Part shown: one piece after another, positions 8,226 to 16,711 of the stretch | Layout: every line of letters starts with the position of its first letter | Position numbering within the stretch: position 1 is the stretch's first letter | NCBI GenBank assembly: GCA_000720845.1 | Contig: JODU01000007.1 | Span: 186,001 to 250,000 of the forward strand | Source: Kitasatospora aureofaciens | Lineage (GTDB): Bacteria > Actinomycetota > Actinomycetes > Streptomycetales > Streptomycetaceae | Length of the DNA stretch: 64,000 bases | Reading direction: 5' to 3' | The notes under the pieces: generated by a model | The model's database searches: none | Told to the model about the DNA's origin: nothing | What the model saw: only the letters and a program-made list of their open reading frames with translations | Made by a program: the position numbers and the translations under genes

Positions 8226-8585
8226 TCAGGAACCGTCCAGCCACTGGGCCAGGGCAGCCGCCTCGCTGTGGTCCACGTCCTTGGTGGCCGTCAGCAGGGT
8301 CACCTTTGACCCCGCCGAGAGGTCGCGCAGGCGCTCCAGCGCGGCCCGGTGGTCCGGGTCCTCCAGTTCGGCGAAGTAGCGGCGCCGGAATTCGTCGTAG
8401 CGCTGCGGATCGTGGTGGTACCAGCGCCGCAGATCGGTCGAGGGGGCGACGTCGCGCAGCCACTCGTCCAGCTCGGCCTTCTCCTTGCTCACGCCACGAG
8501 GCCACAGGCGGTCGACGAGCACCCGCTTGCCGTCCTGCGGTGTGGAGCTTTCGTAGATTCTCCGGTATCCGACCCGTGCAGCCAT
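8226..8585 (-). CDS. DUF488 family protein
   Basis: 119 residues. Motifs of the DUF488 family are clear: RIYESSTPQDGKRVLVDRLWPRGVSKEKAELDEWLRDVAPSTDLRRWYHHDP, then the helix FRRRYFAELED and strand KVTLLTATKDVDHSEAAAL. The family is widespread and uncharacterised; the conserved LWPRG and WYHHDP motifs suggest a ligand-binding or enzymatic pocket. The start is supported by GGAAGGTGG immediately upstream. Confidence 0.9.
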   Translation of the reverse strand: MAARVGYRRIYESSTPQDGKRVLVDRLWPRGVSKEKAELDEWLRDVAPSTDLRRWYHHDPQRYDEFRRRYFAELEDPDHRAALERLRDLSAGSKVTLLTATKDVDHSEAAALAQWLDGS

Positions 8586-8692
8586 GACCCACCTTCCGGA
8601 AACGACCCGGGCAGCCTCTTCCCTCGTGCTGTCCCATCCGGGTGGACCACCGCGGCGGGGCCCAAACACGGGCCGGCGGCGGCGCGCCCTCG

Positions 8693-9097
8693 TCAGGCTC
8701 CCGGCCGCGGCCAGCCGGCCAGTCCCTCCTCGCCGGGAGGCTGCGCGACGGCCTGCTCCACGGAGCAGTGGAAGGAGTAGACCGTGCCCAGTCCGCCGAG
8801 GGCGAAGACGTGCAGGAGCCGCCGGTCGGAGCAGGCGATCCGCAGGGACCCGTGCTGGTCCCGGATGTGCTTGGTCACGGCCACGATCATGCCGAGCCCC
8901 ATGGAGTCGATGAACGGGGTGTCGCACAGGTCGAGCACGAAGTGCCGGTGGCCGTCGGCGAGGCGTCGGAACACCTCGGCCCGGACGAGTGGCGCGAAGG
9001 CGATGTCGATCTCGTCGTCGGCCCGGACCACCGTCCAGCCGTTCGCCACGTGGCTGCATACCTGTACGTGCGGCCCTGCGACGCCCTGCTCACTCAC
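8693..9097 (-). CDS. STAS-domain anti-sigma factor antagonist
   Basis: 134 residues. The STAS fold shows VRADDEIDIAFAPLVRAEVF, then DLCDTPFIDSMGLGMIV, where the Ser of DSMG is the residue phosphorylated by partner kinases in SpoIIAA/RsbV proteins. Such antagonists bind RsbW-like kinases and so free a sigma factor. GTG at 9095-9097 was chosen because AGGAG precedes it at a good distance. No sigma factor or kinase is adjacent; the RsbW-like ATPase at 12159 lies 3 kb away, and a functional link to it is only possible. Confidence 0.85.
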   Translation of the reverse strand: MSEQGVAGPHVQVCSHVANGWTVVRADDEIDIAFAPLVRAEVFRRLADGHRHFVLDLCDTPFIDSMGLGMIVAVTKHIRDQHGSLRIACSDRRLLHVFALGGLGTVYSFHCSVEQAVAQPPGEEGLAGWPRPGA

Positions 9098-9182
9098 GCT
9101 CCGGCTCCTCTGCGAATCCGTCCGATTTGCCCGTCTCATCCAGGAAACGCGGTACGGCCGCGGTCTCACAAGGGTCCGGTTT

Positions 9183-9941
9183 TCAGATGGTGAGCGACAA
9201 CCTCCGGGACACCCGCTCCGCCGTCGCGAGCAGCGTCGTGACGGCGTCGTCGAGGCAGGCCGTGCGGTTGACGTCCAGGGAGACGCCGAGCGATCCGATG
9301 GTGTCGCCCCGGCGGACGGGGACCGCGACGCACGCGGTGCCCAGCCGGTACTCCTCGATGTCGGTCACGGCCGGGCGGTGCGGAGAGGCGTCGAGGCGCC
9401 GCAGCAGCTCGGCACGGTAGGTGATGGTACGCGGGGTGAGATCGTTCAACGCGTGGCGGGAGAGGTACTCGGCGCGGGCGTCGGCGTCCAGTTCGCGCAG
9501 CACGCTCTTGCCCAGCGCCGTGGCGTGTCCCGCGTCCTCGAAGCCGACCCACAGGTCGACGCGGGGGGCCTTCGGCCCGTCGACGATCTCCGCGACCCGG
9601 ATCTCGCCCTCCTCGTAGAGCGTCAGATAGGCCGCGGCCGACAGGTCGTCCCGCAGCTCGGTGAGCGTGGGGCGGACCCTGCTGAGCGCCGTCTGGTCAT
9701 GGCTTTGGGCGTGCAGCGCGCCCAGCCTCTCCCCCAGGACGAAGGTGCCGTCCTCGAGTCTGCGCAGGTAGCCGTCGTGGACCATGGTGCGCAGCAGGTG
9801 GTAGGTGGTGCCCAGGGCCAGGCCCGTCTCGCGCGCCAGCTGCTTGGCCGGTACGCCGCTCTCGTGGGCGCCCACCGCTTCCATCAGCCGGAACGCTCGC
9901 TGCACCGAGGAGATGAGCGTGGGGCCCTCCTGACCGCTCAT
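9183..9941 (-). CDS. IclR family transcriptional regulator
   Basis: 252 residues. The N-terminal winged helix (ISSVQRAFRLMEAVGAH through LALGTTYHLLRTMVHDGYLRRLEDG, residues ~10-70) is followed by the GAF-like effector domain with GKSVLRELDADARAEYL, TDIEEYRLGTACVAVPV and the final GSLGVSLDVNR. ATG at 9939-9941 has GGAGGG close upstream. A single gene whose targets are not evident. Confidence 0.9.
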   Translation of the reverse strand: MSGQEGPTLISSVQRAFRLMEAVGAHESGVPAKQLARETGLALGTTYHLLRTMVHDGYLRRLEDGTFVLGERLGALHAQSHDQTALSRVRPTLTELRDDLSAAAYLTLYEEGEIRVAEIVDGPKAPRVDLWVGFEDAGHATALGKSVLRELDADARAEYLSRHALNDLTPRTITYRAELLRRLDASPHRPAVTDIEEYRLGTACVAVPVRRGDTIGSLGVSLDVNRTACLDDAVTTLLATAERVSRRLSLTI

Positions 9942-9983
9942 CCCTCCACACTGCGCCCCGCCGAAGGGGTCCGGCAAGTGCCG

Positions 9984-10799
9984 CTACGGCTTGATGCCGA
10001 CCCCGGCCCACAGACTGACCTGGGCGTCGGTGGGGGTGTCCGGCCCGGCCGGCGACGTCGGTCGCCAGCGGTGACCGACCGTGACGCCCGGTTCCAGGAG
10101 ATCCAGCCCGTCGAAGAAACGCGTGACGTCCTTCTGCGAGCGGAACTGCACCGGCGTGCCCGCTCCGGTGTAGATGTCCGTGACCTTCTCCCAGGTGGGC
10201 GGGTCGAAGTCGGGCGTGCAGTGACTCAGCGCGAGGGCGCTGCCCGCCGGGAGGGCCGCCATCAGCCGGTCGACGATGCCGTACGGGTCGCGGGCGTCGG
10301 TGATGAAGTGCATCAGGGCGTTCAGCGACAGGGCGACCGGCTGCGACAGGTCGAGCACCTCGGCCAGCTCGGGCGCGGTCAGCAGCGAGTCGGGGTCGTT
10401 GACGTCGGCCTCGATGTAGGTGGTGCGACCCTGCGGGGTGCTGCGCATGAGGCGCTCGGCGTACTTCAGGACGAGCGGGTCGTTGTCGGCGTAGACCACC
10501 CGGGCCTCGGGGACCACGGACTGTGCCACCTGGTGCACGTTCGGCTCGGTGGGGATGCCCGTGCCGATGTCCAGCCACTGCCGGATGCCGTGCTCCTGGG
10601 CCAGTACCCGAGTGGCGCGGTGCATGAAGGCGCGGTTCTCCCGGGCACAGGTGAAGATGCCCGGGTAGGCCTCGGCGACCGCTTCGGCGGCCTGCTTGTC
10701 GACCGGGAAGTGGTCCTTGCCGCCGAGGTAGTAGTCGTACATGCGGGCCGAGTGCGGCCTGCTGGTGTCCAGTCCCCGCGCGGCGTGGGTGTTGCTCAT
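9984..10799 (-). CDS. SAM-dependent methyltransferase, SAV2177/DUF574 family
   Basis: 271 residues. The family hallmarks are RPHSARMYDYYLGGKDHFPVDK at the N-terminus and the SAM-binding segment QWLDIGTGIPTEPNVHQVAQ, followed by VVYADNDPLVLKYA. The family is greatly expanded in Streptomyces and usually found beside XRE/DUF397 genes; its substrate is unknown. It starts 4 bp inside the end of the DUF397 gene, so it is the last gene of the XRE, DUF397, methyltransferase operon. Confidence 0.92.
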   Translation of the reverse strand: MSNTHAARGLDTSRPHSARMYDYYLGGKDHFPVDKQAAEAVAEAYPGIFTCARENRAFMHRATRVLAQEHGIRQWLDIGTGIPTEPNVHQVAQSVVPEARVVYADNDPLVLKYAERLMRSTPQGRTTYIEADVNDPDSLLTAPELAEVLDLSQPVALSLNALMHFITDARDPYGIVDRLMAALPAGSALALSHCTPDFDPPTWEKVTDIYTGAGTPVQFRSQKDVTRFFDGLDLLEPGVTVGHRWRPTSPAGPDTPTDAQVSLWAGVGIKP

Positions 10800-11065
10800 C
10801 CTTTTCCCTTCTCGAGGCCGGCCGTGAGGTGGTCCGCCATGCCCTGCTTGACTCCCCGGACGAACGCGCCGATCTCCTCGGACGTGTAGATGAGCGCGGG
10901 GCCGGAGGGGTCGGTCGACTGACGCACCGCGACGCGTCCGTCGGCGAGCCGCTTGGTCTCCACGCACTGGCCGCCGTTGGGGCCGCTCCACGGGCGCTCC
11001 CAGCCGCTTTCGCCGAGGTCGCAGGCGGGCATCCCGTTGTAGACGGGGTCGTCGGTGATGCTCAT
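10796..11065 (-). CDS. DUF397 domain protein
   Basis: 89 residues with the DUF397 signature: W.RPWSGPNGGQCVETKRLADGRVAVRQSTDPSGPALIYTSEEIGAFVRGVKQG. These small proteins partner with the XRE regulator encoded next to them (WhiJ/BldB-like pairs) and modulate its DNA binding. It shares 4-bp overlaps (ATGA) with both the upstream XRE gene and the downstream methyltransferase gene. Confidence 0.93.
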   Translation of the reverse strand: MSITDDPVYNGMPACDLGESGWERPWSGPNGGQCVETKRLADGRVAVRQSTDPSGPALIYTSEEIGAFVRGVKQGMADHLTAGLEKGKG

Positions 11066-11934
11066 GAGTACTCCTTGCGCATGCGGTTCAGGAGCGCCGT
11101 GCTGTCCCGTGTCGAGGTGAGCAGCGCCATCCTGTTGTGCGCCTCCAGGTGCGCGACGACGTCGTCCCGTTCGTCCAGGTACATCGACGCGGAGAGGATC
11201 TCGCTGTAGACGACGTCGGGCAGCTCCGGCTCCTCGAACCGGAAGTAGGTGAAGGGGGCGCAGGCCCCGACGTGGGCGCCGACGGCGAAGGGCAGGATGT
11301 CGATGCTGACGTGCTCCAGCTCGGACGCCTCCAGGAGCCGGTCGATCTGCTCGCGCATCACTTCCGGACCGCCGACGACCCGGTGCAGGACCGCTTCCTC
11401 CATGACCACCCAGAGGGTGGGCGCGTCCTCCCGCTCCAGCAGGCTCTGCCGCCGCAGCCGCAGCCCGACGCGGCGCTCCAACTCCTCCTCGGAGCCGTTC
11501 GGAAAGCCTCCGCCGAGGACGCCGCGGGCGTACGCGGGGGTCTGGAGGAGTCCCGTGACGTAGTGGGGTTCGTAGGTGCGCAGTGTGCTGGCGCCGGTCT
11601 CCAGACTGACGTACGCGGTGAACCAGTTGGGCAGGACGTCGCGGTAGGCGTGCCACCAGCCCGGTTTGTTGGCCTGCTCGGCGAGCGCGACGAACTCGTC
11701 CGTCTCCTGCTGTGGGCTCCCGTACGTCTGCAGGAGCTTCTCGACATAGAGGGGTTTGAGGGCGACTTCGGCCTTCTCCAGCCGGCGGATCGTCAGGGGT
11801 GTGACCCGAAGCGCCTTGGCGGCGTCGGCCAGTGAGGCGCCCGCGTTCTGCCGCATCTCCTGGAGCCGGCGGCCCAGGATCATGCGCAGCACCGTCGGGG
11901 CGCTGGTGCCCGCGCCGGACCGGGGTTCGCTCAC
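11062..11934 (-). CDS. XRE family regulator with DUF5753 domain (WhiJ-like)
   Basis: 290 residues. The helix-turn-helix is at residues ~18-72 (LRMILGRRLQEMRQNAGASLADAAKALRVTPLTIRRLEKAEVALK), followed by the long DUF5753 domain with WWHAYRDVLPNWFTAYVSLETGASTLRTYEPHYVTGLLQTPAYARGVL and PFAVGAHVG. GTG at 11932-11934 is selected because GGAGGTG lies 7 bp before it. The first gene of the operon; it is divergent from an RsbW-like ATPase, the classical Streptomyces three-gene module linked to development. Confidence 0.93.
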   Translation of the reverse strand: MSEPRSGAGTSAPTVLRMILGRRLQEMRQNAGASLADAAKALRVTPLTIRRLEKAEVALKPLYVEKLLQTYGSPQQETDEFVALAEQANKPGWWHAYRDVLPNWFTAYVSLETGASTLRTYEPHYVTGLLQTPAYARGVLGGGFPNGSEEELERRVGLRLRRQSLLEREDAPTLWVVMEEAVLHRVVGGPEVMREQIDRLLEASELEHVSIDILPFAVGAHVGACAPFTYFRFEEPELPDVVYSEILSASMYLDERDDVVAHLEAHNRMALLTSTRDSTALLNRMRKEYS

Positions 11935-12011
11935 GCCCCCACCTCCTGATGGGTCGTCACCGGCGCCATTGTGGCAGCGAGTTGGTGATGACACCAGACT
12001 GAACGGGTCTT

Positions 12012-12026
12012 CCTGAAATTATCAGG
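12012..12026. promoter_or_regulatory. Inverted repeat in the XRE / ATPase divergent region
   Basis: CCTGA (12012-12016) and TCAGG (12022-12026) flank AATTA, an AT-rich centre unusual for this DNA. It lies in the 224-bp gap between the XRE operon and the ATPase gene, a likely XRE binding site. Confidence 0.4.
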
Positions 12027-12158
12027 GATCCGGTTGCAGCCTGAACCGGACGGCGAGCATAGTTGCGTCCGTGAGCCTGCCCGTCCGACCGCCGTCCCGT
12101 ATGCGCCCGCCGAGGCCCTGCCCCCCATCGCGCCCGTCCTGACTGGAAGGCGATCACC

Positions 12159-12605
12159 GTGACCCCCCACACGAGCCCTTCGCCCGGACTCTTACCGTCG
12201 GCCCGTCCGGACCGGGAACACTGGTTCGACCTTCCCTCGCTCCGGATCAGCGTGCGGACGGCACGCGACACGGTGCGCCGGCAGCTTCGCGCCTGGCGGC
12301 TCCCCGGCGACGTGTGCACCGACGCGGTGCTGCTGATCTCGGAGCTGGCGACCAACGCCGTGCTCCACTCGGGCGGCGACCGCATGCTGTGCGGTCTGTC
12401 GCTGACCTCGCGCGAACAGCTGCGGATCGAGGTGCACGACGACGGACGCACGTCGGCCCGTCCGGCCGGCTGCGGCTCCGGTCCGCAGGACGAGAGCGGC
12501 CGGGGGCTGTTGATCGTGCAGCAGCTCGCCGACTCCTGGGGGACCGCCCGGTCCGGCCGCACCGGGGGCACCATCGTCTGGGCGGTTCTCCGGATCGGGG
12601 CCTGA
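12159..12605 (+). CDS. RsbW-like ATP-binding protein (anti-sigma factor / HATPase_c)
   Basis: 148 residues with the GHKL ATPase motifs: N-box ELATNAVLHSGGD, G1-box EVHDDGRT, and G2 region ESGRGLLIVQQLADSWG. Members phosphorylate STAS antagonists or hold sigma factors. GTG start with GGAAGG at 12145-12150. Divergent from the XRE/DUF397 operon, its usual genomic partner. Confidence 0.9.
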   Translation: MTPHTSPSPGLLPSARPDREHWFDLPSLRISVRTARDTVRRQLRAWRLPGDVCTDAVLLISELATNAVLHSGGDRMLCGLSLTSREQLRIEVHDDGRTSARPAGCGSGPQDESGRGLLIVQQLADSWGTARSGRTGGTIVWAVLRIGA

Positions 12606-12645
12606 CCCACCGGGACTCGCCGGGGGGACCCGCCGGCCGGGCCGA

Positions 12646-12672
12646 TGAGTACGAGCTGAGTATCTGCGCTCA
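12646..12672 (+). promoter_or_regulatory. Tandem TGAGTA repeats ending in a TGAG/CTCA inverted repeat
   Basis: TGAGTA occurs at 12646-12651 and 12657-12662, an 11-bp period (one helical turn). The second copy opens a short inverted repeat, TGAG (12657-12660) with CTCA (12669-12672). It lies 36-60 bp before the start of the membrane protein gene and is a candidate activator or sigma-factor site. Confidence 0.4.
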
Positions 12673-12707
12673 TGTCCCGGCACGTGGCGGGGGCCACACT
12701 CCGAGCC

Positions 12708-15134
12708 ATGACGAACCTTCCGCCCCCGGCCGAGGAACTGCGGGTCCTCGACGCCGAGCTGCGGCAACTCGACCTGCGCCGCGCCGTCCTGCTGCGGCGC
12801 CGCGCATGGCTGGTCCACACACTGCGGTCGGCCGCTCCCCGGCAGCCCGCCCAGGCTCCCGGGGCGCCGCCGGGTGGCTGGCCCGCCGGCCCGGGCGCCG
12901 GCGCCGTCGCCCGCCGGCCGGAGGCCACCGCGCCGAGCGTGCAGAACGTGCTGCTGGTGCTCGGTGGCGTACTGCTGACGATCGCGGCGATCGCGTTCAC
13001 CCTCGTCAGTTGGGGCCACCTGGGGATCGCGGGCCGCGCGCTGGTCCTCGGTGCGCTGACCGTGGCGGCACTGGGCGCGCCGGTGGTGTTGCTGCGGCGC
13101 GGGCTGAGGTCGACCGCCGAAGCCGTGGCCGGCCTGGGGACGGCCCTGACCGTCCTCGACGCCTACGCGCTCCACGAGGTGGCGTTCACCGGCACGGACG
13201 GTGTCGGGTACACGGCCGCCGCGTCCGCCGTCCTGGCCGCGCTGTGGGCCGCGTACGGTGTGCGGCTCGGGCTCTTCCATCCCCTTCCGCTCGCCGTGGC
13301 GACCGCCCACCTGCCCCTGCTGCTGTGGGCGATCGCCGTCGGCGCGGGTCCGCACACGCTCACCGCCGTGTTGCTGGCGACCGCCGCCGGCGGCACCGCG
13401 GTCGCGCTGCGCACCTCCTCGACGCCGGTGCGTGTGGTCGCCGTCGTCGGCGCGCCGGCCACGGGCGCCGCCGGTGTGCTGTCGGCCGGGTGGCTCTGCT
13501 GGAGCGCGTCCGACCCCGGCACGGCCGCACGGGCGGCGGCGCTCCTGGTCGTGGCGGCGGCCGCCGCCCTGGCGGCCGGCCGCTTCGTCCCGAACCGGGA
13601 GGCCGCCATCGGCACCGCCCTCGCCGCGGGTCTGTGCCTGGTCGCCGCGGTCGGAGGGGTGCTGTGGGTCTCGGTGCCGGGCGAGTGGACGGTGCCGGGG
13701 TGTCTGGTCTGCGCCATCGCGCTGCCGGCGGCGGAACGAACGCCGCTTCCCCTGCCTCTGCGTCAGGGGCTGGTGCGTGCTTCGGCAGCGGTCCAGGGCT
13801 TCGCGGTGCTGTGGGCGCTCCCGCTGGTCGTGGGGGGCGTCCTCGGTCCGGCGGCCCGCGCGGCGAGGCCCTGGTCCGGCGCGCCGCGGGACATCCGGGA
13901 CGCCGTGTTCACGGACGTGCCCCCGCCTCCGTACGCGAGCACCGTACCGCTGGTCCTCGCCGTGGTGGCCGCGGCGCTGGTGGTGGCCGGACGCCGCACC
14001 ACCAGGCGTCCGGCCGTCATGGTGGCGGCCCTCGTCCTCGGCTGGGCGGCCGTCTTCGTCCTCCCGGTGGCGCTCCGGCTGCCCTACCCGGCGGGGCTGG
14101 TGGCCCAGGCGGCCGTGGTCGTGGCGGTCCTGGGCTTCGCGGTGCCGGCCGACCGCGCCGGCGAGAAGCGCGAGGGGCCGTCGCCACTGGCCCTGACGGC
14201 CCTGCTGCTGGCTCTGGTCACCTCGGTCGACCTCGCCCTCCTCTCCCTGGCCTCGCAGTCCGCGACGATCGGTGTACTCGCGGCTCTCACGGTCCTGTTC
14301 GGTGCGGCCGGCCACCGCCCGAAGACCGCCCCGTTCACCGTGCCCGCCGCCCTCGGTCACGCCACGGCGCTGGCCTGCGCGATCGGTGCGTCGGCCGGCT
14401 TCGCACCGCACCACACGGCGCTGCTGGTGCTCGTCGTACCCGCCGTCGCCGCCCTGGTCGCGTCGCGGCCGGCCGGGTCGCGCACGACCGTACCGGTCGA
14501 GGCCGCGGGTGCGGCGGCGGCACTGCTCGCGCTCGCGCTCTCCCTGCCGGACCCGCCGATGCTCGCCCTGGTGCTCTCGCTGTGCGGTGTCGTCACGGCC
14601 GCCTCCGCGCTGCGCCCGGAGCGGCGGGCGGCCGGCTGGGCGGCGGCCGTGCTGTTCCTGCTGGCCGCCTGGGTGCGCCTGGCTGCATGGGACGTCGGCA
14701 CGCCGGAGGCCTACACCCTGCCGGTGACCGTGCCCGCGCTGGTCGTCGGGTTCCTGCGTCGGCGCCGCGACACGGCGGTCTCCTCGTGGACGGCCTACGG
14801 TGCCGGCTTGGCCGCCACCCTGGTGCCGAGTCTGCTCGCCGCCTGGGACGACCAGCACTGGCTGCGGCCCCTGCTGCTCGGCGTCGCCGCGCTGGCCGTG
14901 ACGCTGGTGGGCGCCCGGCAGCGGCTCCAGGCGCCGCTGGTCCTCGGCGCGGGCGTCCTCGCGCTGGTGGCGCTGCACGAGCTGGCCCCGTACCTCACCC
15001 AGGTCGTCGGCGCGCTCCCCCGCTGGGCACCTCCGGCCCTCGCCGGTCTCGTGCTGCTCGTCCTGGGCGCCACCTACGAACAGCGGCTGCGGGACGCCCG
15101 GCGGCTGAGAGCGGCACTGGGGCGCCTCCGGTAG
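12708..15134 (+). CDS. Polytopic membrane protein, SCO7613-type
   Basis: 808 residues. A short N-terminal helix (PAEELRVLDAELRQLDLRRAVLLRRRAWLV, charged and probably coiled) is followed by about 20 or more predicted hydrophobic segments from residue ~80 to the end, rich in Ala, Leu and Val with regular Arg/Pro breaks. The layout matches the large Streptomyces membrane proteins annotated with an SCO7613 C-terminal domain; their function is unknown. ATG at 12708 fits the conserved start TNLPPPAEELR; an in-frame ATG at 12672 overlaps a putative regulatory site. It stands alone. Confidence 0.75.
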   Translation: MTNLPPPAEELRVLDAELRQLDLRRAVLLRRRAWLVHTLRSAAPRQPAQAPGAPPGGWPAGPGAGAVARRPEATAPSVQNVLLVLGGVLLTIAAIAFTLVSWGHLGIAGRALVLGALTVAALGAPVVLLRRGLRSTAEAVAGLGTALTVLDAYALHEVAFTGTDGVGYTAAASAVLAALWAAYGVRLGLFHPLPLAVATAHLPLLLWAIAVGAGPHTLTAVLLATAAGGTAVALRTSSTPVRVVAVVGAPATGAAGVLSAGWLCWSASDPGTAARAAALLVVAAAAALAAGRFVPNREAAIGTALAAGLCLVAAVGGVLWVSVPGEWTVPGCLVCAIALPAAERTPLPLPLRQGLVRASAAVQGFAVLWALPLVVGGVLGPAARAARPWSGAPRDIRDAVFTDVPPPPYASTVPLVLAVVAAALVVAGRRTTRRPAVMVAALVLGWAAVFVLPVALRLPYPAGLVAQAAVVVAVLGFAVPADRAGEKREGPSPLALTALLLALVTSVDLALLSLASQSATIGVLAALTVLFGAAGHRPKTAPFTVPAALGHATALACAIGASAGFAPHHTALLVLVVPAVAALVASRPAGSRTTVPVEAAGAAAALLALALSLPDPPMLALVLSLCGVVTAASALRPERRAAGWAAAVLFLLAAWVRLAAWDVGTPEAYTLPVTVPALVVGFLRRRRDTAVSSWTAYGAGLAATLVPSLLAAWDDQHWLRPLLLGVAALAVTLVGARQRLQAPLVLGAGVLALVALHELAPYLTQVVGALPRWAPPALAGLVLLVLGATYEQRLRDARRLRAALGRLR

Positions 15135-15243
15135 GGATCGCGCCGTCACAAGTGAGGGGCCTGGTGGCGATGCCGTGCAGTTTTGCGGTCGGGGTCATGG
15201 AACCCGGACGAGGTCGCCCATCTTGCCGTGGGCCGCTGATCGG

Positions 15244-15261
15244 CTTCGTGGTAACACGAAG
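15244..15261. promoter_or_regulatory. Palindrome upstream of the YceI gene
   Basis: Perfect 7-nt arms, CTTCGTG (15244-15250) and CACGAAG (15255-15261), around GTAA. It ends 24 bp before the YceI start codon and is well placed to act as an operator. The cognate regulator is not adjacent. Confidence 0.55.
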
Positions 15262-15285
15262 TGATCAATTCGAAAGGGCCGACTC

Positions 15286-15936
15286 ATGGGTATCTTCAGC
15301 CGTCGCCAGACCGCCACCGTCGAGCAGCTGGCGGCCGCCGGACCCGACCGGTTCGCCGCGCCGTCCGCGACGGCGGCGGCCACGCTCGACCCGGCCCTTC
15401 GCGCGCTCACCGGGCATTGGACCATCGACCGCCCGCACAGCCGGATCGGTTTCTCCGTGCGGCACGCCATGGTCACCACGGTCCGCGGGGCCTTCACCGA
15501 CTACGACAGCCGGCTCTACTTCGACGGGGCCTGCCCCTCCGAGTCCCGGGCGGACCTCGTGATCCGCGTCGCCAGCGTCGACACGGGCGTCGAGCAGCGG
15601 GACGCCCATCTCGTCGGCAAGGACTTCTTCGACGCGCGGCGCCACCCCGAGATGATCTTCCGCAGTACCTCCACCACCCAGGAGTCCGCGGAGAGCTTCC
15701 GCATGACGGGAGACCTCACCATCCGCGAGACGACCCGGCCCGTCGAACTCCAACTGGACTACCTTGGCTCGGTCGTGGACCCGTTCGGCTACGAGCGGGC
15801 CGGTTTCGACGGGACCACCACCATCGACCGCAGGGACTGGGGCCTGGTCTACAACCAGCGGCTCGAGGCGGGCGGCAGCATGGTGAGCGAGAAGGTCCGC
15901 CTCCAGTTCGACATCTCCGCGATCCGCTCCTCCTGA
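15286..15936 (+). CDS. YceI family protein
   Basis: 216 residues with the lipocalin-like YceI domain from ~40: GHWTIDRPHSRIGFSVRHAMVTTVRGAFTDYDSRLYFD, then VDTGVEQRDAHLVGKDFFDARRHPEMIFRSTS, DLTIRETTRPVELQLDYLG and WGLVYNQRLEAGG. The fold binds isoprenoid or amide lipids. No signal peptide is visible; the N-terminus instead carries an Ala-rich ~35-residue extension, so it is probably cytoplasmic. GAAAGGG precedes the ATG. Confidence 0.92.
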   Translation: MGIFSRRQTATVEQLAAAGPDRFAAPSATAAATLDPALRALTGHWTIDRPHSRIGFSVRHAMVTTVRGAFTDYDSRLYFDGACPSESRADLVIRVASVDTGVEQRDAHLVGKDFFDARRHPEMIFRSTSTTQESAESFRMTGDLTIRETTRPVELQLDYLGSVVDPFGYERAGFDGTTTIDRRDWGLVYNQRLEAGGSMVSEKVRLQFDISAIRSS

Positions 15937-15967
15937 GTCCCACCGTGACGGCACTCGCCCGCCACGG

Positions 15968-16663
15968 CTACAGCGGCTGAGGCACGGGGTACGGACGCAG
16001 CACCATGAGCGAGTCCTCCCGGGCCGCGACCATGGCGAAGGGAAACCGGTCGACTTCGAGACAGAGCGCGACGTCGTCGGGATGGACGCCCTGACGCACG
16101 CCCTCCGCCAGCTCGGTGGCGGCACGCGACGCGGCCGCGCGGCGGAGGAACCCGGCGGCGTCCGTACCGGCCCCGCCGGCTCTGCCCGCGATGTACTGGG
16201 CGCACGCCAGGTCTTCGTCGGCCCGTCCGTCCTCGCCGGTGACCACGAACGTGACGTGCTCGGCGGCGCGTTCCCGCAGGAGCCGGGCCGTCGCCTCCGC
16301 GACCACGAAGCCGGCGCACAGCACCAGCGACGCGTCCTTGACCGCGAGGGCACCGACCGTCCCCGCCGTGGTCTTCTGCACGACGGTCCGTCCGCCGAGG
16401 TCGGCGGAGCGGATCAGGCCGGGCGAGTTGACCAGGTCGAAGCCGGGCGCGGGCGGACCGTCCTTGAGGGCCACGCGGTCCGGGTGGCGGGCCTTGAGAG
16501 CCAGGGCCTCGTCCAGCGACCCGGCGAGGACGATCTTTTCCGCCCCTTGGGCGAAGACCCACGCGGCCACGGTGAACGCGCGCATGACGTCGACGACGAC
16601 CGCCACGGACGGGGTCTCGACCACCTCGGGAATGCCTACGAAGCGAGTGTCCATCGCGCTCAT
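15968..16663 (-). CDS. 2-phosphosulfolactate phosphatase (ComB) family protein
   Basis: 231 residues. The ComB fold is recognised from VAVVVDVMRAFTVAAWVFAQGAEKIVLAGSLDEALALKAR, then DLVNSPGLIRSADLGGRTVVQKTTAGTVGALAVKDASLVLCAGFVVAEATARLL and FVVTGEDGRADEDLACAQYI. In methanogens the enzyme dephosphorylates 2-phosphosulfolactate during coenzyme M synthesis. Streptomyces do not make that cofactor by this route, so the substrate here is likely another phosphoester. Confidence 0.8.
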   Translation of the reverse strand: MSAMDTRFVGIPEVVETPSVAVVVDVMRAFTVAAWVFAQGAEKIVLAGSLDEALALKARHPDRVALKDGPPAPGFDLVNSPGLIRSADLGGRTVVQKTTAGTVGALAVKDASLVLCAGFVVAEATARLLRERAAEHVTFVVTGEDGRADEDLACAQYIAGRAGGAGTDAAGFLRRAAASRAATELAEGVRQGVHPDDVALCLEVDRFPFAMVAAREDSLMVLRPYPVPQPL

Positions 16664-16711
16664 GATCGCGTACGCCCTTCGCCATGGCCACCCTCTCGGG
16701 TGCTCCCGGTC

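Noticed and set aside
12192..15149. Very long open frames (about 1000 codons) on both strands across the membrane-protein gene
   Set aside because: They have extreme Arg/Gly/Gln composition and no domain signal; they are the complement and shifted frames of the polytopic membrane protein, as expected in 70%+ GC DNA.
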